Shown here one piece after another: positions 37,001 to 48,376 of a stretch of 64,000 nucleotides of DNA; the first letter of the stretch is position 1, and the number at the start of each line of letters is the position of its first letter. The position numbers were made by a program, and so were the translations under genes. The notes under the pieces are model-generated. The model ran no database searches, was not told the origin of the DNA, and saw only the letters and a program-made list of their open reading frames with translations. Source of the DNA: Sequoia sempervirens (taxonomy: Eukaryota > Streptophyta > Pinopsida > Cupressales > Cupressaceae); contig VDFB02000003.1 of the NCBI GenBank assembly GCA_007258455.2, positions 37,613,876 through 37,677,875 of the forward strand, written 5' to 3'.

Positions 37001-40000
37001 TGTAACGTGCCAACCCTTCAGTGCAATAAAAAATTCACATTTTTCACCATGAGAGTAAAAAAAACTAAGTAACAAGTCATTTCAATAAAAAAATTATTTC
37101 TTTTATTGAGAATATACGAATAAGATGCCATATCATATTACAATAAAGATTCCACTTTATTATAATAACTTCATAAAATACAAAAATACAAGAATAATTA
37201 CACTTACATACATGCCTCCAATGAGCTTTAGAACAAATAGCTATAAGATGGTCTATGATCTTCCCTTTCAAATCTTGGTTCTTTTGTCGCCTGTTGTGGA
37301 GGAGAAGCATCACGCATGCACTTTTCTACCAACCACAGACTCATAATGCGGTCCCCCGCACATCTATCATTTGATAGATGGCCCTTCCCTTTGACGGAGA
37401 GATTGGTAGAGTAACTGCTAATGACAACCAACTGAGCATAGTGTCGTGTCCTACATAACTAGAGTAATCCCAAAATCTTGAACTAGCATTTAATATTGGA
37501 TCACGGTGAACTGACAGTGTTAGTCTCGATAGTCACACAACCTAGAGTGGAGTCTCGGTCATTCACACTACTTTGATCAAAGAATTTTAATTCAATAAAC
37601 GATTGAGAGTCATCTATCACATACACTACTCAGAGCCGATTTGACTTAAGGCTATCTTAAGCTACGCATAGGTATTTCCTTCAATGGATAGTCCATCATC
37701 CCAAATAACGTACAACCATATTAATCTACTTGGAATTAACTACTTTACTGGTAAGTACACAAGCTAGGTATTCCTTTTATGGATAGTCCATCATCCTAGA
37801 TAACCTACATACTTGGATAACTTGACTTAAGTGTAAGTATATCAATCCCTCTCCCATACTGGATGCCCTCTCCTAGGAGAAAACAAAAGATTTCCTAGTT
37901 AAATCAATAACATAGCTAAGTGTTCCATATGTGCTTTTCATGTTCAATCATACCTAGTATATAATACTTATGATAAACATCCATCTCCTACTATGGAGTA
38001 AATACAAACACATTGCATCCCATGTTCAAACATGTCTAGTATAACTAAATACCTATGTTGAACCACATGGTACATAATTAAATAACTATGCCAAGCAATC
38101 CCTTCGACATATCTAATATAATTAACTACTTGTTTCAAGTAATCTCTTCGACATATCTAATACAATTAAGTATTTATGTCAAGCAAACTCTCCTATTCTG
38201 GTGTACTTAGAATCATAGTATAAAACTAGCTTAAAAGCTTCAATCCCCTTTTTCAAATACAATATTAAATACTTCTATTTCTCAACAGAAAAGACATTTC
38301 ATGCAGCATAGAAAACACATCAATCTCAAGTAAATAATAGGAAGAAGAAAACCCCATGCCTGTTATCGCTTATTCCAACAACGATGACAGTGCAACCTTC
38401 TCTTATAGCTCAATTCAGCTCAACAAATCAATTCCCACTCCCTCTCTTGTTGAAAGCACTCTCCTCTCAGAAATAGACAACTCTTCCTCACAAAGTCCAC
38501 TCTTTTCTCACTCATATAATTGATGAAATTGATTGGTGTAACTTAGAAATGATAAACAGATAAAGACATATTCCTTTGGTATGATACACCTTTCACAATG
38601 GTAATAATGATCACACAAAAATATGAATGCTGGTTGCAATTAATGATCACTCCAAAATGGTAAGAATGAACATAAAATAATGCATAAGATCATAATCCGT
38701 TGCAAGAGAGTTGGGGCGACTATTTATAGAGCAGACAACCTCCAAACTTCCTATAGTTTTGGCATGTGAATTGAAACCACTCTCTTTTTGAAATATTCAA
38801 CTTGGAGGTGGAGACAATTCAAGTTAGTACTCAACAAAAAGGATAATGAATCGACTTCCTAATTGCCAGCATTTAGAAAGACTATTTCAAATGCAAATGG
38901 GGAATTTGTAATTTTCTGCCAAATCAACACCTACAGGAAAATGATAAAAGAGGTGGCATGATTTCTAGATGATAAGAATAAGTTAATGGTAAACTAACAA
39001 CACATCTAGCCTGAATCGACTTGTTGCACCAACTAATATGTTGGACTTAGTCTAGGCTTTCATAATCCACAATTTGACCAACTCAATGCCAACAAACTTG
39101 AAACGTATTTCTCAGTTGGTAATGCATGATATTTCATAGAGCCGTGAATGTTCCAAAGTCGAGTTTCATAATAATAACAATATCGACATATTTAAGCCAA
39201 GGATTAAATATGTCAAAGGAAGTCTACATTAAATCGACTCCTTTACAACCTTATGCTTTCAAATGTTCTCATCACTTTCCCAACAATGGCGTTGCTTAAC
39301 CTTTTACTCAACATGTTTTAAATATGCGCTGCCTCCTATTGTTTCATGCATTGGTCAAAGTCTAAAAAGACTCTTCAAGGGTATCAAATCAATTTAAATT
39401 TCCAAATCAACTTCATTGGCTACGTTGATATGCTATGTGCCATATGCATTATCCTTGTTGTGTATAAACTCCTCTCACATGCCCCTAAAAGTGTTGTGTT
39501 TTGTTTTTTTGGATATTCTGCACTTGGCATGATGCGTGATAGTTTATTCCTCATCTATATTAATCACTGCAGTTCTAGTTTTCATACATTCGTGTGTTGC
39601 AAGAATGCACTAAGGTTTCAGCTGTATTTTCTCTTAATAAAAGACTTGTATGCTTACTAAGGCTGCGCCCTTTATTCTTTGCACTTTTAACACATATATA
39701 ATATATATATCCATTATATATATTTGTTTATATACCTTAGCATATTCACTATATATATACATTTATATAGAATAATATATATATATTTCTCCAAAGACTT
39801 TTGAAAGTATTAGTTGCCAAGCAAATACAATCACTTGATATATATGAGTATATGTATCATGTTTATTTTGCTTATCCAGCTTAAACACAACGTGCATACA
39901 TAATGTATGCTATCTATAAGGTTATGTGTTGTATATATATATAATATAATATATATCCATATATTTATTATGTACACATGTATATTTATTTACAAACATA

Positions 40001-40841
40001 TATATATATATATGTATAATAACTTCACCAAAGCATCATTCAATAATCGAATGATTATGACCTAGTGTCTATATTCACACACACATATTTATATACATAT
40101 AGTCGTTTGCTCGTGTATGTATCTCTGTGAGTATTTCTACTCACATACATGTGCATTTGCTAATGCTCTCATACACGGGTCTATGTATGTGCATTTATAC
40201 ATATGCCTATATACATGCTACGTTTTATGTTCATTATGAAACGATGTAAAGGTAAACATCATAAAGCCCAAATACTCAACCCAAGCACAATCAACACAAT
40301 GTCAAAAGGAAGGACTCAAAAATAAAATAGATAAACATCACTCACAAAAGCATACAAAAGTAAACAAGACTCCCAATGCAAACATACAAGCTATGGATGA
40401 CTCACCTATAACCCACAAACTGACTCAGTTCAATCACTCTAATGTGGTGTGTGTTTATGCTCAAATAGTTACATTTACTGGTTACCCGACCAATATCTTC
40501 TCTTGAGTGATACTTCCCCTCCCCCTGGAGAAATGAATATTTACCTACAACCACTAGCACATGCCTTGGTAGTCAATTGTTCACAACAATAAGCAGCATA
40601 TATAAACATCTTCAAAGTTAGAATAACAATAATTCAATAACCATCTATTCTCATATATGTAGTATTTCACCGTGAATAACATCAACTGAGATAACATCAA
40701 ATGAAACAACAACAAATGAGATAACATTCATATTGATAACAAGGTACAAGCATCATTAATTCATCTCCAAAATTCACATTACATTCACATTTACCCTATG
40801 TAGTAATAGTAAATAGTAACTTCACAATTTGGGGTGTAACA
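37001..40841 (-). repeat. 5' LTR of the large element, uninterrupted
   Basis: A 3841-bp LTR starting TGTAACGTGCC and ending GGGGTGTAACA. It keeps the empty target site (gtctatgatcttccc, near 37251-37265) of the element nested in the other LTR. The ORFs within it are short and unrecognisable. Confidence 0.85.
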
Positions 40842-41360
40842 AGAACGGATAAACTTAGATTTTAATAGGTGTATACCCAAGCTTTCCATATGCCATTTCA
40901 CCACCCCATCTTATTTTTTACACCACAAACTAAAACACATGCAAAAAGTTTTAAATCTAAATATTACTCTTAAAACTTTTCCACGAAGGCCAAGAAATAA
41001 CCCAAGTCATTGATGATTCTTCATTTTTCTTCAAAGAATACAAAATCTAGTGATAACTTTAAGAAATACCCCTTAAGAAAAGATATAAAATCTTGGCGAA
41101 TATTTCATTTTTTAGAAAAACAATTAACTTTATTAGAGAAGCTTTCCTTTTTTTCGAAAAAATATTAATTTTATTAGCGATTTTTTTATATCACTAAATT
41201 TTTTTAGAACATCCTAGCAAATCTTGGAAAATAATAGGAAAGTTCATTAATTATGGTGAATCCTTCCATTTAAAAAATTAATTCTTATGCAAAAGTAGGG
41301 GATCGAGGGCGAAAATGATTAATGGGTTTAAGGGGTAGACTTTATAATTAGTTTCCACAG

Positions 41361-41575
41361 TTGATTTAAAACATAATCTAACGACCCTCATTGTATTTCA
41401 TGAGGTAAATGTACCTAAGATGTAATGCTCATGGGGCCCCAAATTGCTTTTGGATTGTTGATCTCCATTAAGATTAATGATCGAAAATCATTTTGAGGTC
41501 CTATGAGCATTACATCTCGGGTACATTTTACCTTGTAGAATACAATGAAGGTTGTTAGATTATATTTTAAATCAA
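41361..41575. repeat. Foldback element, about 103-bp inverted arms
   Basis: The left arm (from ttgatttaaaacataatcta at 41361) is the reverse complement of the right arm (ending at 41575) with scattered mismatches, and the pairing continues almost to the centre near 41468. By eye about four fifths of positions pair. Weaker complementarity (aattagtt with aactaaat) extends it outward to about 41345 and 41591. No coding capacity. It could be a MITE, or a hairpin transcript source for small RNAs. No clear target duplication was found, so the class is open. Confidence 0.8.
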
Positions 41576-43447
41576 TGCTCATAACTAAATATTGGAAATA
41601 TGGCCCTAAAAAAACTAATAATTATGATATACTATAATTATGATATACTATTGGTGAATTAATTTAGATTTCTACTATCTTATAGAATTTAGGTGAATGT
41701 AATCTAATAATGTATCGAATATTGTAGCAAATTTTTGAGTTAAAAGGTTCAATAATTTTTTTTTTTTGGTGATTTAAATAAGACTAAAATGAAATTTTAT
41801 AAAATTGTGGTGATTCAGGTTGTATTACAGCTTGAACTATTAGCCAAATTTGGATTCTCAAATTTCAACTATTAGTCAATTGATGAATATTAGCACTAAA
41901 AAAATCATTGATAAAATCTCATAATTTTAAACATACCCTTTTGCTATGAATATACCCAACAACACAAAAATAGAACCATACAAAGAAAGGAATTTTTTTC
42001 AAAAACTAAGAATGCATTCAAATATATTTATAATACTACAAAGCGAATTAGAATACCCCTCTTTTAAATCTACACTTAAGGGTGTAACAACACTACATTT
42101 TGACATAATAAATCTAAAAATATATTTTTTAATTTCAATTATTTTCACATCAATCAAAACACTAATAAAAAAATCCAATTCCTCCTTCAAACAAACTCTT
42201 TTTTCAAAATACAAAGATGCTAGGGTTTTAAAACATAAGCTTTTCCTCTCCTTTTCTAAATTTTTGCATAAAATAAAAAAGGAAAGATAAAATGAATTTT
42301 GTTTTTGTATATAACGACCCAAAATTCCATTTTCCTTTTACATTCCCATCTAAACATTTCTCAAAATAGATATTTATAAAATAGGTATTTTATAAGTTGA
42401 AATGCAAATTTTCTAAAGTTACTTTTAATTTTGCCTAATACAATAATTTTTTCTCTTTAAATAAGCTAAATGCATATAATTATTTCAAAAATTCTATTTA
42501 ATTCACTTGCAAATATCAATTGCACAAATAAATAAATTAAAAACCATCCAAGATACATTTATAGGTCTAAAACATAGGGGATCTAGTTCTAATTGATTTT
42601 GAATATTAATTTAAAAAGTTTCAGACAAGACATGTCATTTAATGTAAACATGTGTGATTAATAAACATAATCAAATAGACCAAGTATTCCATCTCTAATT
42701 AACCACCTTTGAGATTTTACGTATGTTTATACACTCAATTCAAACATTATGCACATGTTCAATATATAGCAATGACCAAAATATTTAGTATTATCAACCA
42801 ACATCATACAATCCACATTCTCATAAATATATTTCAATTACAACATCATCATAATAGTATAAGAAATACACGATTAAATGATTTAATCATTTGTCCAATA
42901 ATAATGCAAAATCACATAGTTAACCCAACTATTATATCATTTAAATAAAAATAGTGAAGTTAAACGAACTACATATCAATTTTTAAAAATAATAAATATA
43001 TTTCTATATCCAAATGTGCAATATGAGTATCAAAGTAGCAATATAAAACATCATCAAAATTTTATATAAATATCTAGTATAAAAACGACATCACACCCAA
43101 AAGGCACAAACATGTGGACCTTACATGGATACTTGACAATATATTTCTTGTAAGGGTATAATATGTGAAGTTACATTATATGACATCATTTCACACTCAA
43201 CAATATGCATGTAAGTGGTGTAAGAGGAATCTATGAGGGCATCATTTTAGAGTTATATGTTTGAATTTTCAAGTTTGACATGTGAGTGACCATGTTTTGT
43301 TTTTTGTATGGATAATTGAACTTGTTTTTGTTCTTTTGTGGGGCTATTTTGTCCTATTTTGAAAAAATGTCATTCTTGGAGGGAAAAGTCTTTGAATTTC
43401 TAGAGTCTTCTTTGTAGCTCCCAAGTTTTACATGTGCCATGAGGTCT

Positions 43448-44048
43448 CTTTGTATGTTGACCATTTGGCTCATGGTTTTGAGTTAATGATTTTTTAATAC
43501 CCTTTAGTGGGTTTGTGCCTTGCTTGGTCTATATAAACAAGCATATGGTTGGCAGTGCTAGTGTAATAGAGTGTTGATATCTTGTTGCTCTTGGTTGTGT
43601 CACTAGAATATGGTGATGACCATGTAGTAGAGTGTTGATATCTTATTGCTCTTGGTAGTGTCACTAGAATATGGTGATGAATGCATGGTTGCATGCATTT
43701 GTGATATATTTCCAAAGCAAGGAGATGTTACTATATTATTCATAGGTTGAAGAGCATGTCTAAGCAATGATTATATTCTCTTAATTGAGCATGGATGCAA
43801 TTCTCATTGTATTGTAAATATGCTTTATTGCTAATATGATGAGTAGTCCTCTAGAGATTGGGTTTTTCTACCCGAAAGGGTTTTCCTAAGATACGCATGT
43901 TATATGTATGATGTTTCTTAGATATCTTCTATTTGCTACTTTCTCTTCTCTTTATATCACTCCTTATGCTACTTAAATTTTGTTAGATTTGAAAATTTGA
44001 AACAATCTCCTCATAACATTAATGAGAAAATATTTATTATTTCCAACA
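43448..44048 (+). mobile_element. Possible Copia LTR fragment
   Basis: Near 43857 the words 'gattgggtttttctacccgaaagggttttcc' match the R-U5 style of plant Copia LTRs, and the stretch ends ...TTCCAACA at 44048. No primer-binding site follows and no matching TG start or target duplication was found, so the left limit is arbitrary. Confidence 0.35.
43568..43689. repeat. Tandem duplication of a 61-bp unit
   Basis: Two copies of 'agagtgttgatatcttgttg...atggtgatga', offset by 61 bp (43568 and 43629), with few differences. Confidence 0.85.
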
Positions 44049-44493
44049 CAATCAACTAGCCTACCTTGCATCTTAGTCAAGCCTTGTTGATCAATTCAAC
44101 AATTTTATAAAAAAATGGAAGACACATCAAGCAATGTATGAAATAGATGTGTAAGTAGCTAACAATGGTACATTACTATGATAATGTGAGTGTGAGGCAT
44201 GATGTAAATGATTTAGTTGTAGATCAAGTGTAAGAAGTGGGCTTTAATATTTGTTGATATAAGAACCAATGTAATAAAAAAGATCGATGCAAAACAAAGT
44301 TATGATAATGTGTGTTAGTATTGAGTGTTCCTTTTAGAGTGACAATGGATGGTGTTGGATAAACTTTGATTATTGGAAATAAGATGCCTTTTTATACTAC
44401 TCCTAGATGCACAATTAATTTTTTTGGCATAAGAGTCAACAAGCAATGACTAATTGGGACCATAATTAATTTTGAAATTGAATAAGGAAGGTC

Positions 44494-44609
44494 AAGGCTA
44501 CATGTGCGACCTTGAACTAGATAAAGGCCATGCATGTAGCCTTGAACTATTCAAGGTTGCATGTATATCCTTGAATTGGGTAAAAGCCACATGTATGATC
44601 TTAACTAAG
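44494..44609. repeat. Minisatellite, about 30-bp unit, four copies
   Basis: Four consecutive units of the type AAGGCYACATGTRTGACCTT-GAACTA starting near 44494, 44524, 44553 and 44583. The units are diverged but in register. Confidence 0.75.
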
Positions 44610-45390
44610 ATCCATCAAAATCATGCACTTGTGATCAACACTTAGGAAACCTACATGCATGCACTTTTCCCCTCTAAAAATTATTCCTTGCAATTTTCTT
44701 CTCTAAAAAGAATTCATCCATTATTTCTTTAAGGAGGCACTTTGAAGAGAACTCAAGTGTTGATTTCATTAGGAACATTCTTAACATGTGGTTTTATCAA
44801 GATATATTGATTGAAATGTTCATAGGTGGAAAACTCAATTGGTCAACTTATTGTGATTTCGCATACTAAAATGTTTTAGGTGCTAAAAACCAATGTGATT
44901 TTGAGGAGTGACTATTCTTCCAACAAAATATTGTATACTCATTATGCATGTATTCATATCATTTATGATTGATAAAACAAACATCAACTACTTTCCAATA
45001 AAACAAAATGTACTATGCTCGTCATGCACGTATCCATATCATTTATGATTGATAAAAAACCATCAATTACTTTTCAAAAAATATGAACCAGTGCTAATAG
45101 ATTAGACATCACAAATTTAAATTATAACTTAATTATATAACATTATATTTTTCAACAATATCAACTTACTTAAAAAAAAATTAAATAATTTTTTTTTAAC
45201 AACTTTAGAATACTTAAAAAAAATCTACTTAACGAAGATAGGTGCAAATTGTATGGAGAATGGCCGCTTCCGCGATTTTGGCGTACAGAGCTTTGTAATT
45301 GTTGGCATTGTCAGACAAATAAATTGCCAGAAAACCATCAGTGAAGAGAAAAGACGGCGACACCATTTCATTGCCACTGGGTTTGAGTGA

Positions 45391-47832
45391 TTGAACCACA
45401 ATGCACATTTCGAACGCCATTATAATACAATTCCAATGCCATCCACCGCCAATCTCAATTTCGCAGCATTATGTAGAGGGGGTTGGTTGAAGGAGGCGCT
45501 GCACATTCTGCTTAGCACACACAATACCCCTGTAAACTCTTCTACATATCTTCAACTATTGCACACTTGCATTTCCAAGAAAGCCCTTTCAGAGGGTAAT
45601 AAAATTCACTCCCATATCACAGAGAGGGAATTCAAGTTTTTCACAGACAAACTTTTACAAAACACCCTTATACGCATGTATGACAGGTGCGGAAGCTTAG
45701 TAGCTGCCCGCGAAGTGTTTAACCAAATGACTGAACGAGATGTCTTCTCGTGGAATATCATCATTGCAGCTTACAGAAGACATGGCTATCCTCACGAGGC
45801 ATTGACAATGTTTTACCAAATGCAACGAACAGCTGTCCAACCGGATCAGTTTACCTTCGCCAGCGTACTCCCAGCCTGTGCAAAATGTGAAAGCATACAC
45901 AAGGCACGTGAACTGTTTGACAAAATGCCTGAAAGGGATGTGGTCTCATGGACCGCAATGATTGCGTTATATACACAAAATGGATTTGCTGAGAAGGCTC
46001 TGGAAAATTTGAAGGATATGCAACTGGCAGGTGTAAAGCCAGACTCGACAACCTTTGCCAGCATCCTCCCAGCCTGTGCCAAATTGGGAGCTTTAGAACA
46101 GGGTATACACATCCATCAAAGGATAGTGGAAATGGGTTATCTGTCAGATGTGATAGTTGCAAATGCCCTGGTAGATATGTATGCAAAATGTGGAAGCATA
46201 CACAAGGCACGTGAACTGTTTGACATATTGCCTGGAAAAAATGTGGTCTCATGGAATTCCATGATTGCAGGATATGCACAAAATGGTCTTGTTGACGAGG
46301 CTTTAATGCTTTTCAAAGAAATGCCTCAGAGAAATGTTGTCTCATGGAGTGCGATGATTGGCGGATACACACAAAATGGGTTTGCGGAAAATGCCATGGA
46401 AACTTTTAAGCAAATGCAATTGGCAGGTGTAAAGCCAGTCTCCACAACCTTTGCCAGCATCCTCCCGGCCTGTGCTAAAGTGGGAGTTTTGGAACAGGGT
46501 ATGGATATCCATCGCAGCATAATTGAAAGTGGTCTTTTACTAGATGTTGTAGTTGTAAGTGCCCTGGTAGACATGTATATAAAATGTGGAAGCATACAAA
46601 AGGCACGTGAATTGTTTGATAAAGCACCTCAAAGAGATGTAGTTTCATGGACAGTAATGATTGCAGGTTACGTACAAAATGGGTTTGTTGAAAAGGCTTT
46701 GGAAACATTTATGCAAATGCAATTGGCAGGTGTAAAGCCAAATTCCACAACCTTTGCCAGCATCCTTCCAGCGTGCGCCAAAATGGGGGCTTTGAAACAG
46801 GGCATGATTATACATCAAAGCATAATAGAAACTGGGTGTTTGTCAGACATTGCAGTTGCAAGTGCCCTGGTAGACATGTATGCAAAATGTGGAACCCTGC
46901 ACAAGGCACATGAACTGTTTGGAAAAATGCCTCAAAGAGATGTGGTTTCATGGACTGCATTGATTGCAGGATATTCACAAAATGGTCTTGTGGAAAAGGC
47001 CTTACAAACTTTTAAGCAAATGCAATCGGAAGGTATAAAGCCAGACTCCACAACCTTTTCGAGCATCCTCCCAGCCTGTGCTAAAATGGGAGCTTTCCAA
47101 CAGGGTATTGACATCCACCAAAGCATAGTTGAACGCGGACTTTTGTTGGATGTTGTAGTTGCAAGTGCCTTGCTGGACATGTATGCAAAATGTGGAAGCG
47201 TACACAAGGCACGTGAAGTGTTTGACAAAATGCCTCAAAGAAACGTGATCTCATGGAATGCTATGATGGCAGGATATGCACAAAATGGATTTTGCAAGGA
47301 TGCTCTCAAACTCTTTGAACTAATGAAGCACTCTGGAACATATCCTGATCATTTAAGCTTCACTTGTGTTTTATTAGCATGCAGCCATGCAGGTTTAGTG
47401 GATGAGGGCTGTAAATACTTTAACAGCATATGCGATTCTTATTGCATTGTACCAACAATTGATCACTATGTATGCATGGTTGACCTTCTTGGCCGTGCTG
47501 GCTATCTTAAGGAAACTCTGAACTTTATCATAAAAATGCCAATTAAACCTGTGGCTGTTGTGTGGATGTGTTTGCTTGGTGTATGTAGACCACATAAGAA
47601 TATACGATTAGGAGTATTTACAGCAACTCATCTTTTTGAGCAGGATCCCACAGATGCCACGACTTATGTTCTTCTGTCAAACATCTATGCAGAAGTGGGC
47701 AGGTGGGGTGAGGTTCAAATGGTCAGAAGATTGATGAAAGATAAAGGAATTAAAAAGACACCTGGATGCAGTTGGATTGAAGTCGATAAAATTGTACATG
47801 CTTTTTGTGTGGGAGACATAGCACACCCATAG
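45391..47832 (+). CDS. PLS-class pentatricopeptide repeat protein, E/E+ type (DYW missing)
   Basis: Such proteins bind organellar RNA one base per repeat and direct C-to-U editing or other processing in plastids or mitochondria. The 813-residue intronless ORF has a short N-terminus, tandem P, L and S repeats from about residue 25 to 690 (recurring VVSWTAMIAGYAQNG, VDMYAKCGSI, FASILPACAK), then the E domain (HYVCMVDLLGRAG, ATTYVLLSNIYAEVGRW) and E+ (KKTPGCSWIEVDKIVHAF). The ORF ends at VGDIAHP, where DYW proteins continue with QTEEIY. Codons after the stop still resemble the start of a DYW domain (separate entry). The start could also be the second Met (residue 16). No clear transit peptide is visible. 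The central 303-bp P-L-S units are very similar in DNA, which suggests recent repeat copying. Either a working E+ protein that needs a DYW partner in trans, or an early pseudogene. Confidence 0.9.
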   Translation: MNHNAHFERHYNTIPMPSTANLNFAALCRGGWLKEALHILLSTHNTPVNSSTYLQLLHTCISKKALSEGNKIHSHITEREFKFFTDKLLQNTLIRMYDRCGSLVAAREVFNQMTERDVFSWNIIIAAYRRHGYPHEALTMFYQMQRTAVQPDQFTFASVLPACAKCESIHKARELFDKMPERDVVSWTAMIALYTQNGFAEKALENLKDMQLAGVKPDSTTFASILPACAKLGALEQGIHIHQRIVEMGYLSDVIVANALVDMYAKCGSIHKARELFDILPGKNVVSWNSMIAGYAQNGLVDEALMLFKEMPQRNVVSWSAMIGGYTQNGFAENAMETFKQMQLAGVKPVSTTFASILPACAKVGVLEQGMDIHRSIIESGLLLDVVVVSALVDMYIKCGSIQKARELFDKAPQRDVVSWTVMIAGYVQNGFVEKALETFMQMQLAGVKPNSTTFASILPACAKMGALKQGMIIHQSIIETGCLSDIAVASALVDMYAKCGTLHKAHELFGKMPQRDVVSWTALIAGYSQNGLVEKALQTFKQMQSEGIKPDSTTFSSILPACAKMGAFQQGIDIHQSIVERGLLLDVVVASALLDMYAKCGSVHKAREVFDKMPQRNVISWNAMMAGYAQNGFCKDALKLFELMKHSGTYPDHLSFTCVLLACSHAGLVDEGCKYFNSICDSYCIVPTIDHYVCMVDLLGRAGYLKETLNFIIKMPIKPVAVVWMCLLGVCRPHKNIRLGVFTATHLFEQDPTDATTYVLLSNIYAEVGRWGEVQMVRRLMKDKGIKKTPGCSWIEVDKIVHAFCVGDIAHP

Positions 47833-47903
47833 AAATAGGAGATCCGTGCAAAGTAAGAGCAATCTGTATTGGAGATCAAGACAGCGGGGCATTTTTGTTT
47901 CAT
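47830..47903 (+). pseudogene. Decayed start of a DYW domain after the PPR stop codon
   Basis: Reading on in the PPR frame through TAG at 47830 gives K, stop, EIRAK, stop, EQSVLEIKTAGHF. This lines up with the normal DYW opening HPQTEEIYAKLEQLS...MKTAGY. The first stop replaces the usual glutamine (CAG to TAG). After about 24 codons the similarity ends, so the rest of the domain is gone. Confidence 0.7.
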
Positions 47904-48124
47904 GGGTTATTTTCAATTTTCTTGCTTTTTCAACAGATTAAAAATATTTTTGTCCTTTCATTAGGAGTGTATATTTTTAATCTTGTAAAGGATTTAATCC
48001 CATTTCTTCATCTTAAAATAAGTTATTTTTTATTTCATCCCAAAACAATTGACCACTTCATCATGAGATGCAAGGATTTTGGCATGATTTTCTTCATAGA
48101 TCTTCTATTTCTTCTTAATTTTTT
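47904..48124. other. AT-rich spacer after the PPR gene
   Basis: No recognised content. It lies between the DYW remnant and the first Copia fragment. Confidence 0.5.
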
Positions 48125-48376
48125 TATGAGTGTTGGAACTGTAGAAAAAATGAACATGTCAAAAAGGATTGAACACTACCAAAAACAAGAAAATAAAATT
48201 CTAGGTCGCAGGCATATGAGGAAAACATAGTAGAATTCCAAATACCATTGGAAGATGCAGAAGTATTAACTGCTATTCTAAAATTTCTTTATTTCTAGTA
48301 GTACTTCTAGAAAAACTCAATCTATTCTAAAAACTTCTACCATTGGAAGATGCAGAGGTATTAACTGCTATTCTAA

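Larger units (their letters stand above)
16866..40841 (-). mobile_element. Large LARD-like Gypsy-derived LTR retrotransposon with nested insertions
   Basis: Two long direct repeats (16866-25806 and 37001-40841) are LTRs of one element. Each starts TGTA and ends GGGGTGTAACA. A primer-binding site in minus orientation (TGGTATCAGAGCC, 36986-36998) lies 2 nt from the right LTR, and a purine tract on the minus strand (complement of 25807-25819) lies beside the left LTR. The outside flanks are AGAAT (16861-16865) and AGAAC (40842-40846), a 5-bp target duplication with one change. Without the nested elements the LTRs are about 3905 and 3841 bp and the interior about 3865 bp. The interior has no recognisable gag or pol, so the element would be non-autonomous, like large retrotransposon derivatives. 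The LTR start on the minus strand (TGTTACACCCC) and the sequence before it resemble Ty3/Gypsy ends. Confidence 0.85.
40847..45390. other. AT-rich intergenic DNA upstream of the PPR gene
   Basis: Apart from the foldback, small tandem repeats and the LTR-like piece listed separately, nothing is recognised. A 16-bp unit 'ataattatgatatact' is repeated twice near 41624-41655. ORFs at 41946-42322 overlap on both strands and are low-complexity. No clear promoter for the PPR gene could be fixed. Confidence 0.5.

Noticed and set aside
41946..42322. Overlapping ORFs of 107 and 114 codons on opposite strands
   Set aside because: Extremely AT-rich, Lys/Phe/Ile/Leu-biased composition with no motif. Both strands being open reflects the lack of G/C-dependent stop patterns, not coding.
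45697..47238. Several minus-strand ORFs of 60-140 codons antisense to the PPR gene
   Set aside because: Shadows of the repeated PPR codons; the regular sense repeats create recurring antisense frames.
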